Part shown: piece by piece, positions 52,141 through 63,414 of the stretch | Numbering within the stretch: position 1 is the first letter of the stretch | How the letters are laid out: every line of letters begins with the position of its first letter | NCBI RefSeq assembly: GCF_001039355.2 | Contig: NW_019775561.1 | Span: forward strand, 59,450-123,449 | DNA: 64,000 nt | Direction of reading: 5' to 3' | Source of the DNA: Lingula anatina | Taxonomy: Eukaryota > Brachiopoda > Lingulata > Lingulida > Lingulidae | The notes under the pieces: model-generated | The model's database searches: none | Seen by the model: the letters and a program-made list of their open reading frames with translations, nothing else | What the model was told of the DNA's origin: nothing | Made by a program: the position numbers and the translations under genes

Positions 52141-52405
52141 CAGGGGCGGATTCAGGATTATTTGAAGGGAGGGGTGTCCGCGGCCTCGGATCCTCCCCCC
52201 CCCCTTCTTGCCGTGGGGTTCGGGGCCCTTAAGCGGGCCCCGAAAAAAATCGATATTCTAGGGGGTGAATGGTGCCATTTGGTACGGTTTACAGCTAGTC
52301 AAATTATCATTTCAAGAGGGGACCATTGGTGTGATTTGTTTTTTTCAGAAATTGGAGGGGGGTGGGGGGGCAGGACCCCCCTGACCCCCCTCTAAATCCG
52401 ACACT
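52141..52405. mobile_element. G-rich/C-rich MITE-like repeat, copy 2
   Basis: Begins CAGGGGCGGATTCAGGATT and ends CTAAATCCGACACTG, with inverted ends. It is longer and better preserved than the copy at 2040-2268. It contains a C10 run and G-rich blocks. No clear target duplication is visible. Confidence 0.65.
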
Positions 52406-52742
52406 GATTTGGTGGAAACTATAGTGGCTTCTCTTTAATAGGAAACGGTTGGAGCGATGTTTTCATTCAGTTAAAATAGTTTGCACTTATTTGTTCACAA
52501 ACGCTCTCAAACTCCTCCGGATATCATAATGGAACTTTTGTTTTAACATTATATTAAAATATACATTTCTCCTTATAAGCCCTAATGCTCTACGCTGAGG
52601 TGAGAAACTATAATATACCAGACGATTCTTTTGCATAATAGTAAAAATAGACTAGTTGTTTTTGTTTGAAAGTGCAATAATATACAATCCCTTTTAACGA
52701 TGCAGTTACGTTGCTTCAAAGTTTGCAATGTATTCGTCCCCA

Positions 52743-53157
52743 AAAATAGAAAGTATGTTGGTTCAAACGCCAAAAAAAAATTAAAGGCATTTTCCTCGGT
52801 CGGATCAGTCATGAGTAATATATATATATAGTTTCATATACTTTCAAAAAAAAATTATAAAGTAGCTTCATGCTCCGTTTGTCAGTTTTTTTTTCCATCT
52901 CAGTTACCGGTAATTCCCATTACCATGAGGTATATCACCAGTGCCGNAAAAAATAGTAAGTATGTTGGTTCAAACGCCAAAAAAAATTTAAAGGCATTTT
53001 CCTCGGTCGGATCAGTCATGAGTAATATATATATATATAGTTTCATATACTTTCAAAAAAAAATTATAAAGTAGCTTCATGCTTCGTTTGTCAGTTTTTT
53101 TTTTTCCATCTCAGTTACCGGTAATTCCCATTACCATGAGGTATATCACCAACGCCG
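52743..53157. repeat. Direct duplication of about 205 bp around a single N: probable assembly artefact
   Basis: 52743-52946 and 52948-53157 are almost identical (GTATGTTGGTTCAAACGCC ... CCGGTAATTCCCATTACCAT ... ATATCACC), separated only by the N at 52947. The second copy runs on into the coding exon at 53111-53431, while the first breaks off at the N. This is what two overlapping contigs joined without merging would give. Confidence 0.75.
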
Positions 53158-54378
53158 TTAACCCTAACATGACTATAATCATGCCGTAGACTAAAATTAA
53201 CCAAATCCACCATTTTGATCCAGTATCCCCCGGATCTATGATGCCCAGAACGCCATCTATTGATTCGTCTTCGTCCCTACAATGATCTTGTTCGTACAAC
53301 GCGTCTAGGGTCCTTGTCGCCGGTGTTTTCACTCCCGTTGAAACATCGCGCTTAGGGGTTTCAGTTTCTTGCGACACGGGGTCCTTGGATTCTTGCTCAT
53401 ATTGGCCGTCTGAGGTGACCTCTGCAGGCTCCTGGGGGTAATGAGATCAATGAAAAATATCAAGCTTAAGGGTGCTTTCCCAGAGATTTAGATCGATCTA
53501 AAGATTAAGATTTAGTTCGACCTAACTCCCTGGAGGTTCACGCTAAATTGCAGTCAGCCGAGCGGGCACCATAGTTAATTACCCCCTTACAGCTTTTAGT
53601 AGGCGGGACAGACGCTTAAGCTGGCCAAGCTGACAGTAATCTAGTGAGACTCCCCACAGGGATAGATCGATCTTAAAATCTATGGAAATGGGGTGAAAAA
53701 GATTATTCTGATTCACGTCGTGCTGTATACCTTTATGTGTCGCAACGTTTTGAGACATTTTTTAAATCCACTTATTACGTAATAGAGTGATGTGAACGGA
53801 ACCCCTACTCTTGACACCACCAGTCATACCGATTAGTTTTGATAGGTCCAAATAATTGGAAATGACCTTGTGAAAGGATACATCCACCCACCACCGCCAT
53901 TAACAACAACAACAACAACAACAACTCCCTCCCACCCCATTAGCGTAAATGTTGGGACCAGTCAAAACGTTCCGATACAGACGGGGACGACGTGATGAAG
54001 GCCTTCGATAATGCCCCGATTTAAGTCTGCATTTTATAAATATATATATGCATTTTAATATATCCGAAAGCTCCTTTACTGCACATTAGAATCTAGTAAA
54101 TCAACAGCTGAGCACAGGAGACAAAATTTGGAGACAACATATGGAAAATAAGAAAACCGGGAACTACAGTGCCCTCGTGCCCATATTGTTTCCAGTGCCC
54201 TTATACAATACAATTCGGTAAGTACCCATAATTATGCAATAGGCCTACAATTCGATAAGTACCCATGAGTTTCTTTAAAAATCAATTCATAAGTAGAATT
54301 TGCAATTCTGCAGGACCATAAACTTACTCTTTGCATCTCCGTTTCATCCACCTTCACGTTTGTATGCTCATTATCCAT
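53111..54378 (-). CDS. Two-exon, 123-residue protein with a C-terminal membrane anchor
   Basis: Exon 1 is 54378-54328 (ATG, 17 codons, donor AGA|GTAAGT, phase 0). Exon 2 is 53431-53111 (acceptor CCCCCAG, phase 0, ending TGA). The product starts hydrophilic and acidic (MDNEHTNVKVDETEMQR; then EPAEVTSDGQYEQESK). A threonine-rich segment, LDALYEQDHCRDEDESIDG and IIDPGDTGSK follow, then a strongly hydrophobic helix at about residues 91-119 (WWIWLILVYGMIIVMLGLTA onward) with only a few residues after it. There is no N-terminal signal peptide, so the topology suggests a tail-anchored or type II protein facing the cytosol. I recognise no family. Phase agreement, a good donor and acceptor and the clean frame support a real gene. 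The 3' end lies in a segment that is duplicated beside an N. Confidence 0.75.
53469..53695. mobile_element. Palindromic MITE family C, inverted copy in the intron of the tail-anchored gene
   Basis: The order is reversed relative to the 50846 copy: TTACAGCTTTTAGTAGGCGG, CTAGTGAGACTCCCCACAGG and GATAGATCGATCTTAAAATC all appear as reverse complements of family C words. Confidence 0.85.
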
Positions 54379-55411
54379 TTTTCAATATTATCTGCTAAAA
54401 CAGTCAAATGATACTGTGATCGACGTGCAAAAATGATTTGTTTGCCTGGTTTATAACACTCCCAATTTCTTCTTGACATCAAAAGTGTGGAACTCAAAAT
54501 TTCATAAGCTCTCGTAAAATCCTGAATCATTGCCTTGGAAACGCAGAAGCTTTTGGCACGAACTATTATCAATCTCAAGGTGTTTTTTTCTTGTTGTTTT
54601 CGCCTTTTCGTGATTCCTTTTCAACAGTTTGACCGCGGAATAACCCTTTGATAAGCTGATGGGGAATATAACTCAGAGATAGGGAAACTCTGCTGCAGCG
54701 ACGATCCTCGGTTTGGCTAAGTTTGCACCGCTTGCAATAGACACAGTGGCGTCGATAACGAGGCTGTGGTCGGGAAATGATGTGTCACATCTGGATGAGG
54801 TGTGCAAGTGCTTTTAAGTGTCTTAAGATGATTTCCGTATCATGCAGATGCTTCCTCATATGTCTGAACTCACACGCTATGTATATGTGGAAGGCCACGC
54901 TCACAGGTGCGTTTCTCAACAAAATAAGATGATGACAAATAAAGAATGTGATCTGATCATAAACAAAATGATGAGCTTATTTGACTAATTGAAGAGTACT
55001 TGTTCGTTCTGGCTGATCATAATCTCTACAAAATTAATTTGCTTATCGACTTCATCGCCATGATAGGAAGAGTAATTTTCGGAATTTATGAAAAACGTTA
55101 ATTTCTTATATATCCCGAAACTGTTGAATTTATTGAACTTTGAGATTAGTGACGTTTTTAAGCTACCCAATATATGCTCCTCAATGACTGCAGTTAAGTT
55201 GTAGGACATTCAGCATGTCGTTGGGCAACAATTCAATAAGATCCGAGTTGGTGCAGTTTACAAGTACAGCAGAGTTAGTAAGAGACATTATAGCTCCAAA
55301 GACAAAATATGAGGGTCATAGCTGACCCGCCCTTACATACAAAGTGCCATAACGATAAGATCTAATGGACTAAGATTTTTGTGTGTCACCACGCATGTAC
55401 TTTTCGATTTT
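54379..55411. other. No gene seen
   Basis: Upstream region of the small tail-anchored gene. Short minus-strand frames (54354-54578, 54985-55209) have no recognisable features. Confidence 0.35.
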
Positions 55412-55735
55412 TTAAAAACGGATAACAACTCTTCGTATGAGATCTATATTCCCCGATAAATATATTGTAAAATATCCACAGAAATATAATAAATTCTATT
55501 TAACCACCAAAACGGCGGTAATCGCAATTATTGTGGAATCCGTGCTAGTCATCCGACCACATAATAATCTCTTAAGAGATAATAACAAGAAAAACATTTT
55601 TAGAAAAAAAAAAACAGGGATTAACTTTGAATGTTAGAACGTATTCATTTATTATTGGTTGTTATGGGAAAATCGTTGTTTACCTCAGGAAAACCCCCTT
55701 TTTTGCTCAAAATGAAAAGTTTTTATCCCTTTAAT
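55412..55735. mobile_element. MITE family A copy 2
   Basis: Left end ACGGATAACAACT and right end TTTTTATCCCTTTAAT. The interior follows 1031-1363 (AATATAATA.ATTCTATTT, TTAAGAGATAAT, TTAACTTTGAATGT). Confidence 0.6.
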
Positions 55736-56535
55736 GAAGTAACGTGTGAAATCACACAATACTCTGTTAGTAAAATATATAAGCTAAAAAATGCAACTTA
55801 ACTCCCTGGGAAATACTGGACAATTACAGCGTCCTACAGTCTAAAACTGCACACTGCTTTATAACCACTGACCCTACAGGTCAGTCGTCCGCTGACCCCC
55901 CTCCCCCCCACCCACCCCGGTCGACCCACCTCACTTCTTTCTATTCTAATTTGTCTGAAAATTTATTTTTTCACACACTCATAAATGATAACAATCTTGG
56001 GTATCTAAATCCGATCTGGGGATTCACTGCTGGCGGGGGAAAACTTCTCCATTGTCGAAGTTCCATTCACGCCTGTTAATTGGTCACGTTAGGTTTAATA
56101 GCAAGTATCGGTGGATACTTGTACAGTATCATATCATCATATGTAGACCACCAACCCCAAGTAATGGGACGTATTGACCAATGATTTATCATTAGGACAT
56201 TTTTTCTGATATCCGTATAGAATACTTTAAAATGGAGATCCTGACGGCGTCACTGCCCTTTTACACATTTCGAATTAACACAGTTTGATAAAAAGTCTCT
56301 GCTCTCATAACAAAATTGTTCTTCTTCAGTTCAAGATTAACGCATGGTAGTTCATCTAGCCCTTGTCAGTATAGGTCTGACACATTACAAATGTTTGCGC
56401 TGCCATAAAACAGACTAAATATTTCACTAAACTGGACAAAAACAGTAAACGGGGCCTAACAGACAATAATCCATTCCCAATTCTTCTAGTGCACACAAAT
56501 ATATCGTTCTACATTGTCAAATACATTGTCAATTA
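55736..56535. other. No gene seen
   Basis: Non-coding DNA with a short C-rich patch (about 55899-55920). No exon was recognised. Confidence 0.4.
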
Positions 56536-56835
56536 TCAAATGTCAGTTTCATCAAGGGCAATTGGGTTACTCTGCCCGTACTCCGCTTCCACATGCGCCT
56601 GCGCAGTGGTTGGTGACGTCACAAACCAAACTGGATCTTGCCCGACCCCACCAGGGGCTGATTGGTCTAATGGGAATTCGTAGATGTCGGTTTGCTCGGC
56701 CTTGTAGAAAGTCTTCAAGTGGGCCTTAAAAATATCAGAAAGGCCATTAAGGGCAACGATTGGACGTAAATTTGTTGATAATTTTCGTTTTGGTGACGTA
56801 CCGACAATTTGGCCGTAAAAGGTAGAGTTAATCAT
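56536..56835 (-). CDS. Probable last exon of the receptor gene (end of TM7 and cytoplasmic tail)
   Basis: An acceptor (GGTTTTTAG) is followed at once by a 99-codon open frame ending TGA. It begins MINSTFYGQIVG and then becomes a hydrophilic tail (LKTFYKAEQTDIYEFPLDQ; SPTTAQAHVEAEYGQ). The NSxxYG motif sits where cAMP-receptor-like GPCRs carry their TM7 N-S-x-x-Y-G, directly after the TISITITG segment of the upstream exon at 60428-60507. However, that exon ends in phase 1 and this one must be entered in phase 0, so a small exon may be missing or there may be an indel. The distance (3.6 kb) allows for the nested gene between them. Confidence 0.5.
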   Translation of the reverse strand: MINSTFYGQIVGTSPKRKLSTNLRPIVALNGLSDIFKAHLKTFYKAEQTDIYEFPLDQSAPGGVGQDPVWFVTSPTTAQAHVEAEYGQSNPIALDETDI

Positions 56836-57454
56836 CTAAAAACCCTTGGGTAAGGCTCTTTTTTATAATCTTTTCGATAACATGAATTGTGTTCTTTTAA
56901 ATTTCAAGGTTAAAGAGGCCATTATTACACTGAACAAAAGCGAATTTTACCACGATGTAGCATATAAATATTTCATTTTCTCATTTTCCTACCCAAAATA
57001 TCTTCGGTTTGAGGTTGTGTCTAGTTTCAGAGCTCCAACCGAATACTACAGCATTACAAGTTCCTGGAAAGGAAAATAAAAAACGATGATAATAAAAATT
57101 AATTTTTACTCTTCTTCAAAAAACAACTATAAATATTGAAAAAGTTTACCACCAATATTTCGATAACTAAAAATTTCAATATTAATGGCTTTTGATTGAA
57201 GAAAAAAATTAAATTATACTTATAACAGAACGCAGCTGATGAAATTCTTCTGTGAAAAACCGATGAGCTTAACAATGGTCGAACGCAGACATGCGTCCAC
57301 ACAATGTATCAGGCGGGTTTTGACAGAAACAGTATTCTGCAAGGCACTGTATAGTCCTATACACAGTCCGTTACTCTCTGACTATAGGAGTCGCTATGAG
57401 TCTCTTACAAAATCTCTGACTCGGCTCTTCTTCAATTTTGCAGCAGGCTTATGC

Positions 57455-57560
57455 TAGTGGGTCCTGAGATATTAGAGCCCGTTTAAGATGGGCTGGTATG
57501 TCCCCGGACGGGATCGCACCCACGTTCTCCCGCTCCGGTGGTGGACGCTCAACCCGCAAT
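57455..57560 (-). repeat. tRNA-derived SINE fragment (inferred)
   Basis: On the minus strand TAGCATTGCGGG resembles a pol III A box and GGTGCGATCCC a B box (GGTTCGANNCC), about 40 bp apart, in a tRNA-like GC-rich island. The cloverleaf is not intact enough to call a tRNA. A (TAA)n tract (about 57591-57639) adjoins it. Confidence 0.4.
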
Positions 57561-57589
57561 GCTAGCAGTCAGTAGCCTAGCTTTGTTCG

Positions 57590-57639
<50 letters not shown>

Positions 57640-58153
57640 TGATGATGATATCAACCCCCCTTCATTACCGTATCTAAAACAATTATACGCGGCCTTCAGA
57701 TCCAAAAAACGTTGAATTTCATTTCCAGTAAATGGAAATTACGGCTGCAGAGCCGCTCCGCGCCACGAAAACAACTTCATGAACTTTGATCTGCAATTTA
57801 TGGTTTATGTAATAAATAAAAAGTAATTTGTCATTTGTTATCACCCTGGATCAATTTTTGTTCAGATAATAAGCGAAAATTTCCTGTCTATTTCGTTTAT
57901 GCTCGTGACTTTTTTACAGCACAGCTGTTTCCATGCATTAAATTACGTGTAAGCGCAAATTTCCCATCAACTACTTCCCAAAAAATAAAAATAGTAAATT
58001 GCAAGCATTCTATCGAGGTGTCAATTCCTTTCACAATGAGAAAAAAACTCAATTATTCCAAACAAAATGATGCATAATTTGTTCACTCTGATAAATTGCA
58101 CAATTATTCCAAATTAGAAATTTCGATACTCTGTTAACGGCGAATTACTCAGT

Positions 58154-58160
58154 TATAAAA
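58154..58160 (+). promoter_or_regulatory. TATA box of the cysteine-rich peptide gene
   Basis: TATAAAA lies 127 bp upstream of the start codon. It would put transcription start near 58185 and give a 5' leader of roughly 95 bases. Confidence 0.6.
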
Positions 58161-58280
58161 CCCCTCAAATTGACATAGTACTCATAGCTTGTGAGCTGCC
58201 AGCTGATACAAAACGAAGCTCTGTTCTTTTCGTCGAGGACCTGCTGCATAGTAACCTGCACCCAACCCACCAACTACACG

Positions 58281-58913
58281 ATGAAGCTGCTTCTTGTTCT
58301 AACATTGGTCTGTATGTTGTTCTTTGTCAGCGACGTGAGAGCGTCCAATGTCGACTGCCAAAATTGTTCTCCAAAGGATTGCAAGTGTAAAATGTGGTGC
58401 CCGGGCCCTGCACCGGCTCCTAAAGGAGTGAAGCCAATACGGCAAACTTGCCTTACGTCTTGCCGTTGCAAGAACCAGTGGGTAAGTGTAGGTTCATGGT
58501 TTAAGATCTGTTAGATGACTGTTTATTGTAGTGCAAAGCAAGGACTTTCATTTCATTGCTTTCGTAATCAATAATACAGATGAAAACTGATGAATTTCAC
58601 TTATAACTGCAGAAATTCGGAACTAAGATCTCGAAAACAGTTTTACAATTATTTAAATTTTAAATGTTGTATACCCTAATGATGAACGACAAACTGTTAA
58701 AATTTCCAGTTTTTTTGGTAATTTAAAGAGCAAACGCGCATTGTATTTACACCAATTGAACCCGTTACTTCACAGTAGAGTGGGGCATCCAGAGCTTCTT
58801 GTCACGAACCACATTTGATTGTATTCCGTCTTTATATACGTCCACACTTGTCAAGTTTTTCGTGACAAAAAAACGTGATTAATTGTATACATTTTACTAT
58901 TTTCCTTGACTAT

Positions 58914-58970
<57 letters not shown>

Positions 58971-58991
58971 CAATTCCAGCCACCTGCGTGA
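58281..58991 (+). CDS. Small secreted peptide with eight cysteines, two exons
   Basis: Exon 1 CDS is 58281-58481 (67 codons, donor TGG|GTAAGT). Exon 2 starts at 58980 after AATTCCAG and adds three codons to TGA at 58989-58991, in phase 0, giving 70 residues. Residues 1-21 are a classic signal peptide (MKLLLVLTLVCMLFFVSDV). The mature part is short and basic, with eight cysteines at 26, 29, 34, 36, 40, 57, 61 and 63: C-x2-C-x4-C-x-C-x3-C-x16-C-x3-C-x-C. A Pro/Ala-rich linker (PGPAPAPKG) separates the two clusters. This is the architecture of secreted disulphide-rich peptides (defence, signalling or toxin-like), but I do not recognise the spacing. TATA box, one intron and a poly(A) signal make a compact complete gene. 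It lies on the opposite strand to the flanking receptor exons. Confidence 0.85.
58917..58969. repeat. (TA)n microsatellite at the 3' end of the peptide gene's intron
   Basis: About 52 bp of TA repeats end only about ten bases before the acceptor AG, so they occupy the place of the pyrimidine tract. Confidence 0.95.
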
Positions 58992-59078
58992 GACGGAGCT
59001 ACGCGACCCAGAGCGATACGAAAAAGAAGAGAAACTACATGTACACCCGTGCTTCGTGATTATTTTCAGTGATTCCCG

Positions 59079-59084
59079 AATAAA
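59079..59084 (+). other. Poly(A) signal AATAAA
   Basis: AATAAA about 90 bases after the stop codon of the cysteine-rich peptide gene, at the expected spacing for a short 3' UTR. Confidence 0.6.
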
Positions 59085-59238
59085 ATTTTCCAAATGGACG
59101 ATTTAGTTGTTTATTATGCATTTACCTTCGAATGAAAACAAGTATGTGTACGGGGGGTATGGTCACTATTAGGGCATATGATAAATTATGTTGTGACGTA
59201 ATGAAAAGTTATAGGACGTCACTGAAACCAAAAAGTTT

Positions 59239-59308
59239 TTTTTTTTTTTTTTTTTGCGCGCCGTCTGTATTCAGGGTCTGGTCTGCAAAGGGGTTTCTTT
59301 CCTTTCAC

Positions 59309-59349
<41 letters not shown>

Positions 59350-60427
59350 GGGGATTTCTTAACCTGAGTGTCAGAGCAACGTAAAAGCTAGCTTGCTAAA
59401 TATACCTTGTGGTGGAGTCGCTTTTACTAACTCTGAAGACCAGCGGCCATGAAAGTTTTCCATCAATCAAATAGAACTGATCCGCAATGAAAATGCAGTT
59501 GAATGTCATTAGACCAAAATAAAACGTAAAACAAATTTAATTCTGCTTTATTTAATTTTATTTGCTGTATTTTAGATGTAAAGTGAAAAAATAAATAATA
59601 TTCTTCGGAAAGAAAAGATATATCCAATGTTTTTGTATTTTTTGCTTATCAAAGAACATTTAGTCCTGAGATATACACGTGCACAATACATGTGCTTGCC
59701 GTGTATCAAATTTGACAGCTACACTGTATGCCCGATACCACTATAAGGGCTGCGCAATGGCTACACGAAAATAAGTTTTTACAGCAGAATGTTGCTTGTA
59801 TTGTGGCACTGACCTTCGACTGCAAGATATTTTCATTTCAAACTTCTAACTCCGTGTCAGGCACTTTAATTGCTTCTTGTCTCGCCTGCACGAGACTTCA
59901 GCGCAAGGCGGGAAAGGCAGCTCCAGGCGGCCAAACCTGTGACGTACGAGACTTATAACTTCCAAATATGGATCCAGGCGGACACAGCTGTGACGTGTGA
60001 CTTCCAAATATGGAAGCGCCCCAGGCAGAATTTTGAAGAAGAACGCCCCGAGTTGCCACTGTTCGCTAGAGCCTGGTATTGCTACTATGGGTTATATATG
60101 AAATCAAGATCGAGCTGGCAATACCGGAATCTAGAACCTAGGGTAGGATTTCTTTTCTGATCAAAGAATTCCATCAGCTGTGTTCTGTGCTCAAATTTAC
60201 TGTGATGCATTTTTACAACAGCAGCTAAAAATATCTGCCTATACCTTGTACCACGTAAGAGATTTGGCTTCAACCCCCCCCCCCCACCCCCCACCCTCCA
60301 AAACACACACACACACACACACTCGATACGTATAATGATCAGACTACCTGGTGCCATGCTTAAAACTGTATTGCTCAATGATTANGTGAAAGAGAGAAAA
60401 AAAGAAATGAAGAAAACGAGCACTCAC
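59239..60427. repeat. Non-coding stretch with poly-T, (GA)n and a short imperfect duplication
   Basis: A T17 run lies at about 59239-59255 and (GA)n at about 59311-59350. An imperfect tandem duplication of about 45 bp (59922-59972 and 59974-60016) shares CCAGGCGG and ACTTCCAAATATGGA. A C-run and (AC)n sit at about 60277-60322. I could not find a further receptor exon here. Confidence 0.5.
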
Positions 60428-62563
60428 CCGTGATGGTGATAGAAATAGTGTATATCACAACCAGCCCAAAGTTCGACTGGGCATCTCCATGGCCGGCGTT
60501 GTGTATTCTACAGAAAGAAAGAAAAATCAATGATGAGTATTGAGATAAATAAATAAACAAATACATAAATAAATATAATTCAATTTATATGAAAATGGCG
60601 GAATGAAACAAGTATACACCGAAAAATAAAACGAAATCGACGATTTTACTTTTATGTGTGGGGTACTGGGGAAGTGAGGTTGCTTGGGTGGGTCTCGATG
60701 GCTTCACTTGTTATATGATACCGTGTTGTGCATTTATTTATTAATTCATTTTTTCCACAAAATTGCAGTTATGACCTCACCCGTAAAATGACATATGTGT
60801 AAATGTTGATTAATTTATAGCCACTGAATATAGAAGATTTATCTTTTGCCCAAAAGAATGTATGTAAGGCACTAAATAAGGCGTTTTGGGAGAAGGGTGA
60901 CAAGATATCATTAAAAAAAACCTAGTCCACTGCGCACCCCCCCCCCCCTCCCTATCCACTACTGAAGTCGCCAATGGCATACCTATTTGCCAGAGTGAAT
61001 ATCGCCAGTACGAGGTAAACTATAGGATAGCCCAGGAGTGTCCGCACATCTTGGTTAACACGAGACTGTTAAAAGAAAACAGTAACATTAGAGGTAGTAA
61101 TATATAGACACGTTACCGTAAAATACATCAAATTTGCAAGACTCTTATGACCAGTCGCTTACGCTCATGGCATAATGTGAACAAACGCATTATTGCACTA
61201 TTTGCAAACAATCGAACGGGATTAATCTATATATTGACAAAATTGAAGCAAATACCCTTAAGTACAAAAATAATCTCACTGACGTCACCACATAATCGCA
61301 TGACATATTGACGTCATGATTACGTCATTATTACGTAAAGATAGTCGCAGTAAGGCAGTGTGTTTATGAAACCTACTATCATTCGCTCCAGGTTTGGGTT
61401 CTGGCCTCGATCTCTGATAACCGACCCTTGGTTCTGAAATAAATTAAAGACAATGATTGGAACCTGCCTTTTGCCCATTAAAAACCCGTTAGGTTACTGA
61501 CAATTTGAAAAATGTCAAATTGGAAATCGAAATCTCTGAAAACATTGTCACTGACTAGACACAGAACGATACACAAGCACTAGAAATTATTAGAGAAATT
61601 TCAGCAACTCACCAATTTTCGAAGGTACCAGGCAATATAGATGTTAGAGGTAAACATCAGTGCTAATAAAATATACAGTGGGCCATACCAACTGAAAATA
61701 TTAAGAAGATAATAAGCCTTTTGAAAGCATTTTATTGTTTTCCTGAAGTAGCCGTTTGTTAATTGTTAATGATTGTTAATCATGCTTTTTTTCTGAAATA
61801 TTGGCGACACTTCTTCACAAATAACATAAAACCTCGCTAAACTATTTCCCGCCCAATTCAATGTTTTTTTTTTTTTTTTTTTTTTTTTTTGGCATTGCGG
61901 CTTTTGTCGCTTTTGCTGTACTCTCTTTTATGCTCTTTTCATATCGTGACTCAAAACTTTTCTGTTTTTCACCATTTGGAGAGATTTACAACTTTTAATT
62001 ATTGAAAAAAAGGCTGGATATTATGCCAAAAAGTTATCTAAAGAGTTAACATGATATTATTTTGATCGCGGTAAACAGGTACACGTAGAAGCGAACTGGT
62101 GACAAGGGGTAAAGGCCCCGTAGTGTGAAGACAAGGAAGATAATTCAAGTTATTTTGGTACGAAACAGAAAAGCAAAGTGGATACCATGATGTTAAAAAG
62201 ACCTTACATGTAAAAACCCAATTTCACTTAAGTTACGATTTTTCTGAACGTAAGTAACCGTATGTTAATTGTGCATTTTTGTTGAATATTTGACATTCTA
62301 TTTCGCGAATTCCCTCCGTACTTGCTAGACCGTGTCAGAGTCAGTTCGTCTTTTCTTTCTTTCATTCCATCTTCAGTTCTTATAGTTTGTTTCAATGAAG
62401 CATTAGGTTGTTCCTCTCTTTCATTGGCTTCTTTACAGTGTAGCGTATTACAGTACTTACATCCCAATCCTCCACGCCACATAGTTATCTTTCACCCAGC
62501 TGAAAATGAAGCATTTACTTGTTACTTATTTTATCAAATGTATTGCATAAACTAGGCAATTTT

Positions 62564-62614
<51 letters not shown>

Positions 62615-63360
62615 TGTATGATATATAAATAAAAATTAAAAAAAATTAATTTCAAAACTGAGTAAAATTGACATGTTTAATAAGGAATTGATTCATATAT
62701 TCAAAGTTATTATATATGTACCTTTTTTCCCTTTTTATATATTTTTCTTACCAGTAGATTCCAGAAGGGCCATATGCTTGTTGCGTAAACGGAACTGTGG
62801 CAACTATGACGGTGATTATCACACCAGATATGACGTAAATGCTGCAAGAAAAATAGACATAATGACAATGTATCAGCAATATTGGATGTCTGAATGTGAA
62901 TAAAATGAAACGTGACATTATCATATGTTTCACAGTGCATGTAAATAAAAAAATCAACGGATGTAGAGGTTGAAATGAGTTTTAAGCCCCTAAGTGAAGA
63001 TGACTTCCATGTTGGTATTGAACAAATGCAAAATATCAAAAACAATAAATGTAGCAATCCCCATTTTCTCCATAACGTTTTCACCGTACTCTTCAAAGTC
63101 CTGAGTAGAGTGATTTTTCCTAATCAGTACAAACATATTCAGCGTGATCACAGCTTCCCAAAATAGCGTTAGAAAACCTGAAATGAATAGCAAATGTTTA
63201 ATGTATATTAAATGTAAATTGCTTACAAAATTCGGCAATTTTTCGGGATGTGAAATTTATGTGCGCGTTAAATAGGCATGTAAAACAAAAGGTTCTACTC
63301 TGTATGTGTTTTGCCATGTGCTTATGTGTGTGTGCATGACAGAGAGAGAGAGTGTCACAA

Positions 63361-63414
<54 letters not shown>

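Noticed and set aside
57455-57560. tRNA gene
   Set aside because: A-box-like and B-box-like words are present but no complete cloverleaf can be folded; treated as a SINE fragment.
59132-59362. Frame ending in a long (GA)n-encoded RE/KE repeat
   Set aside because: Its length comes from the microsatellite and poly-T runs.
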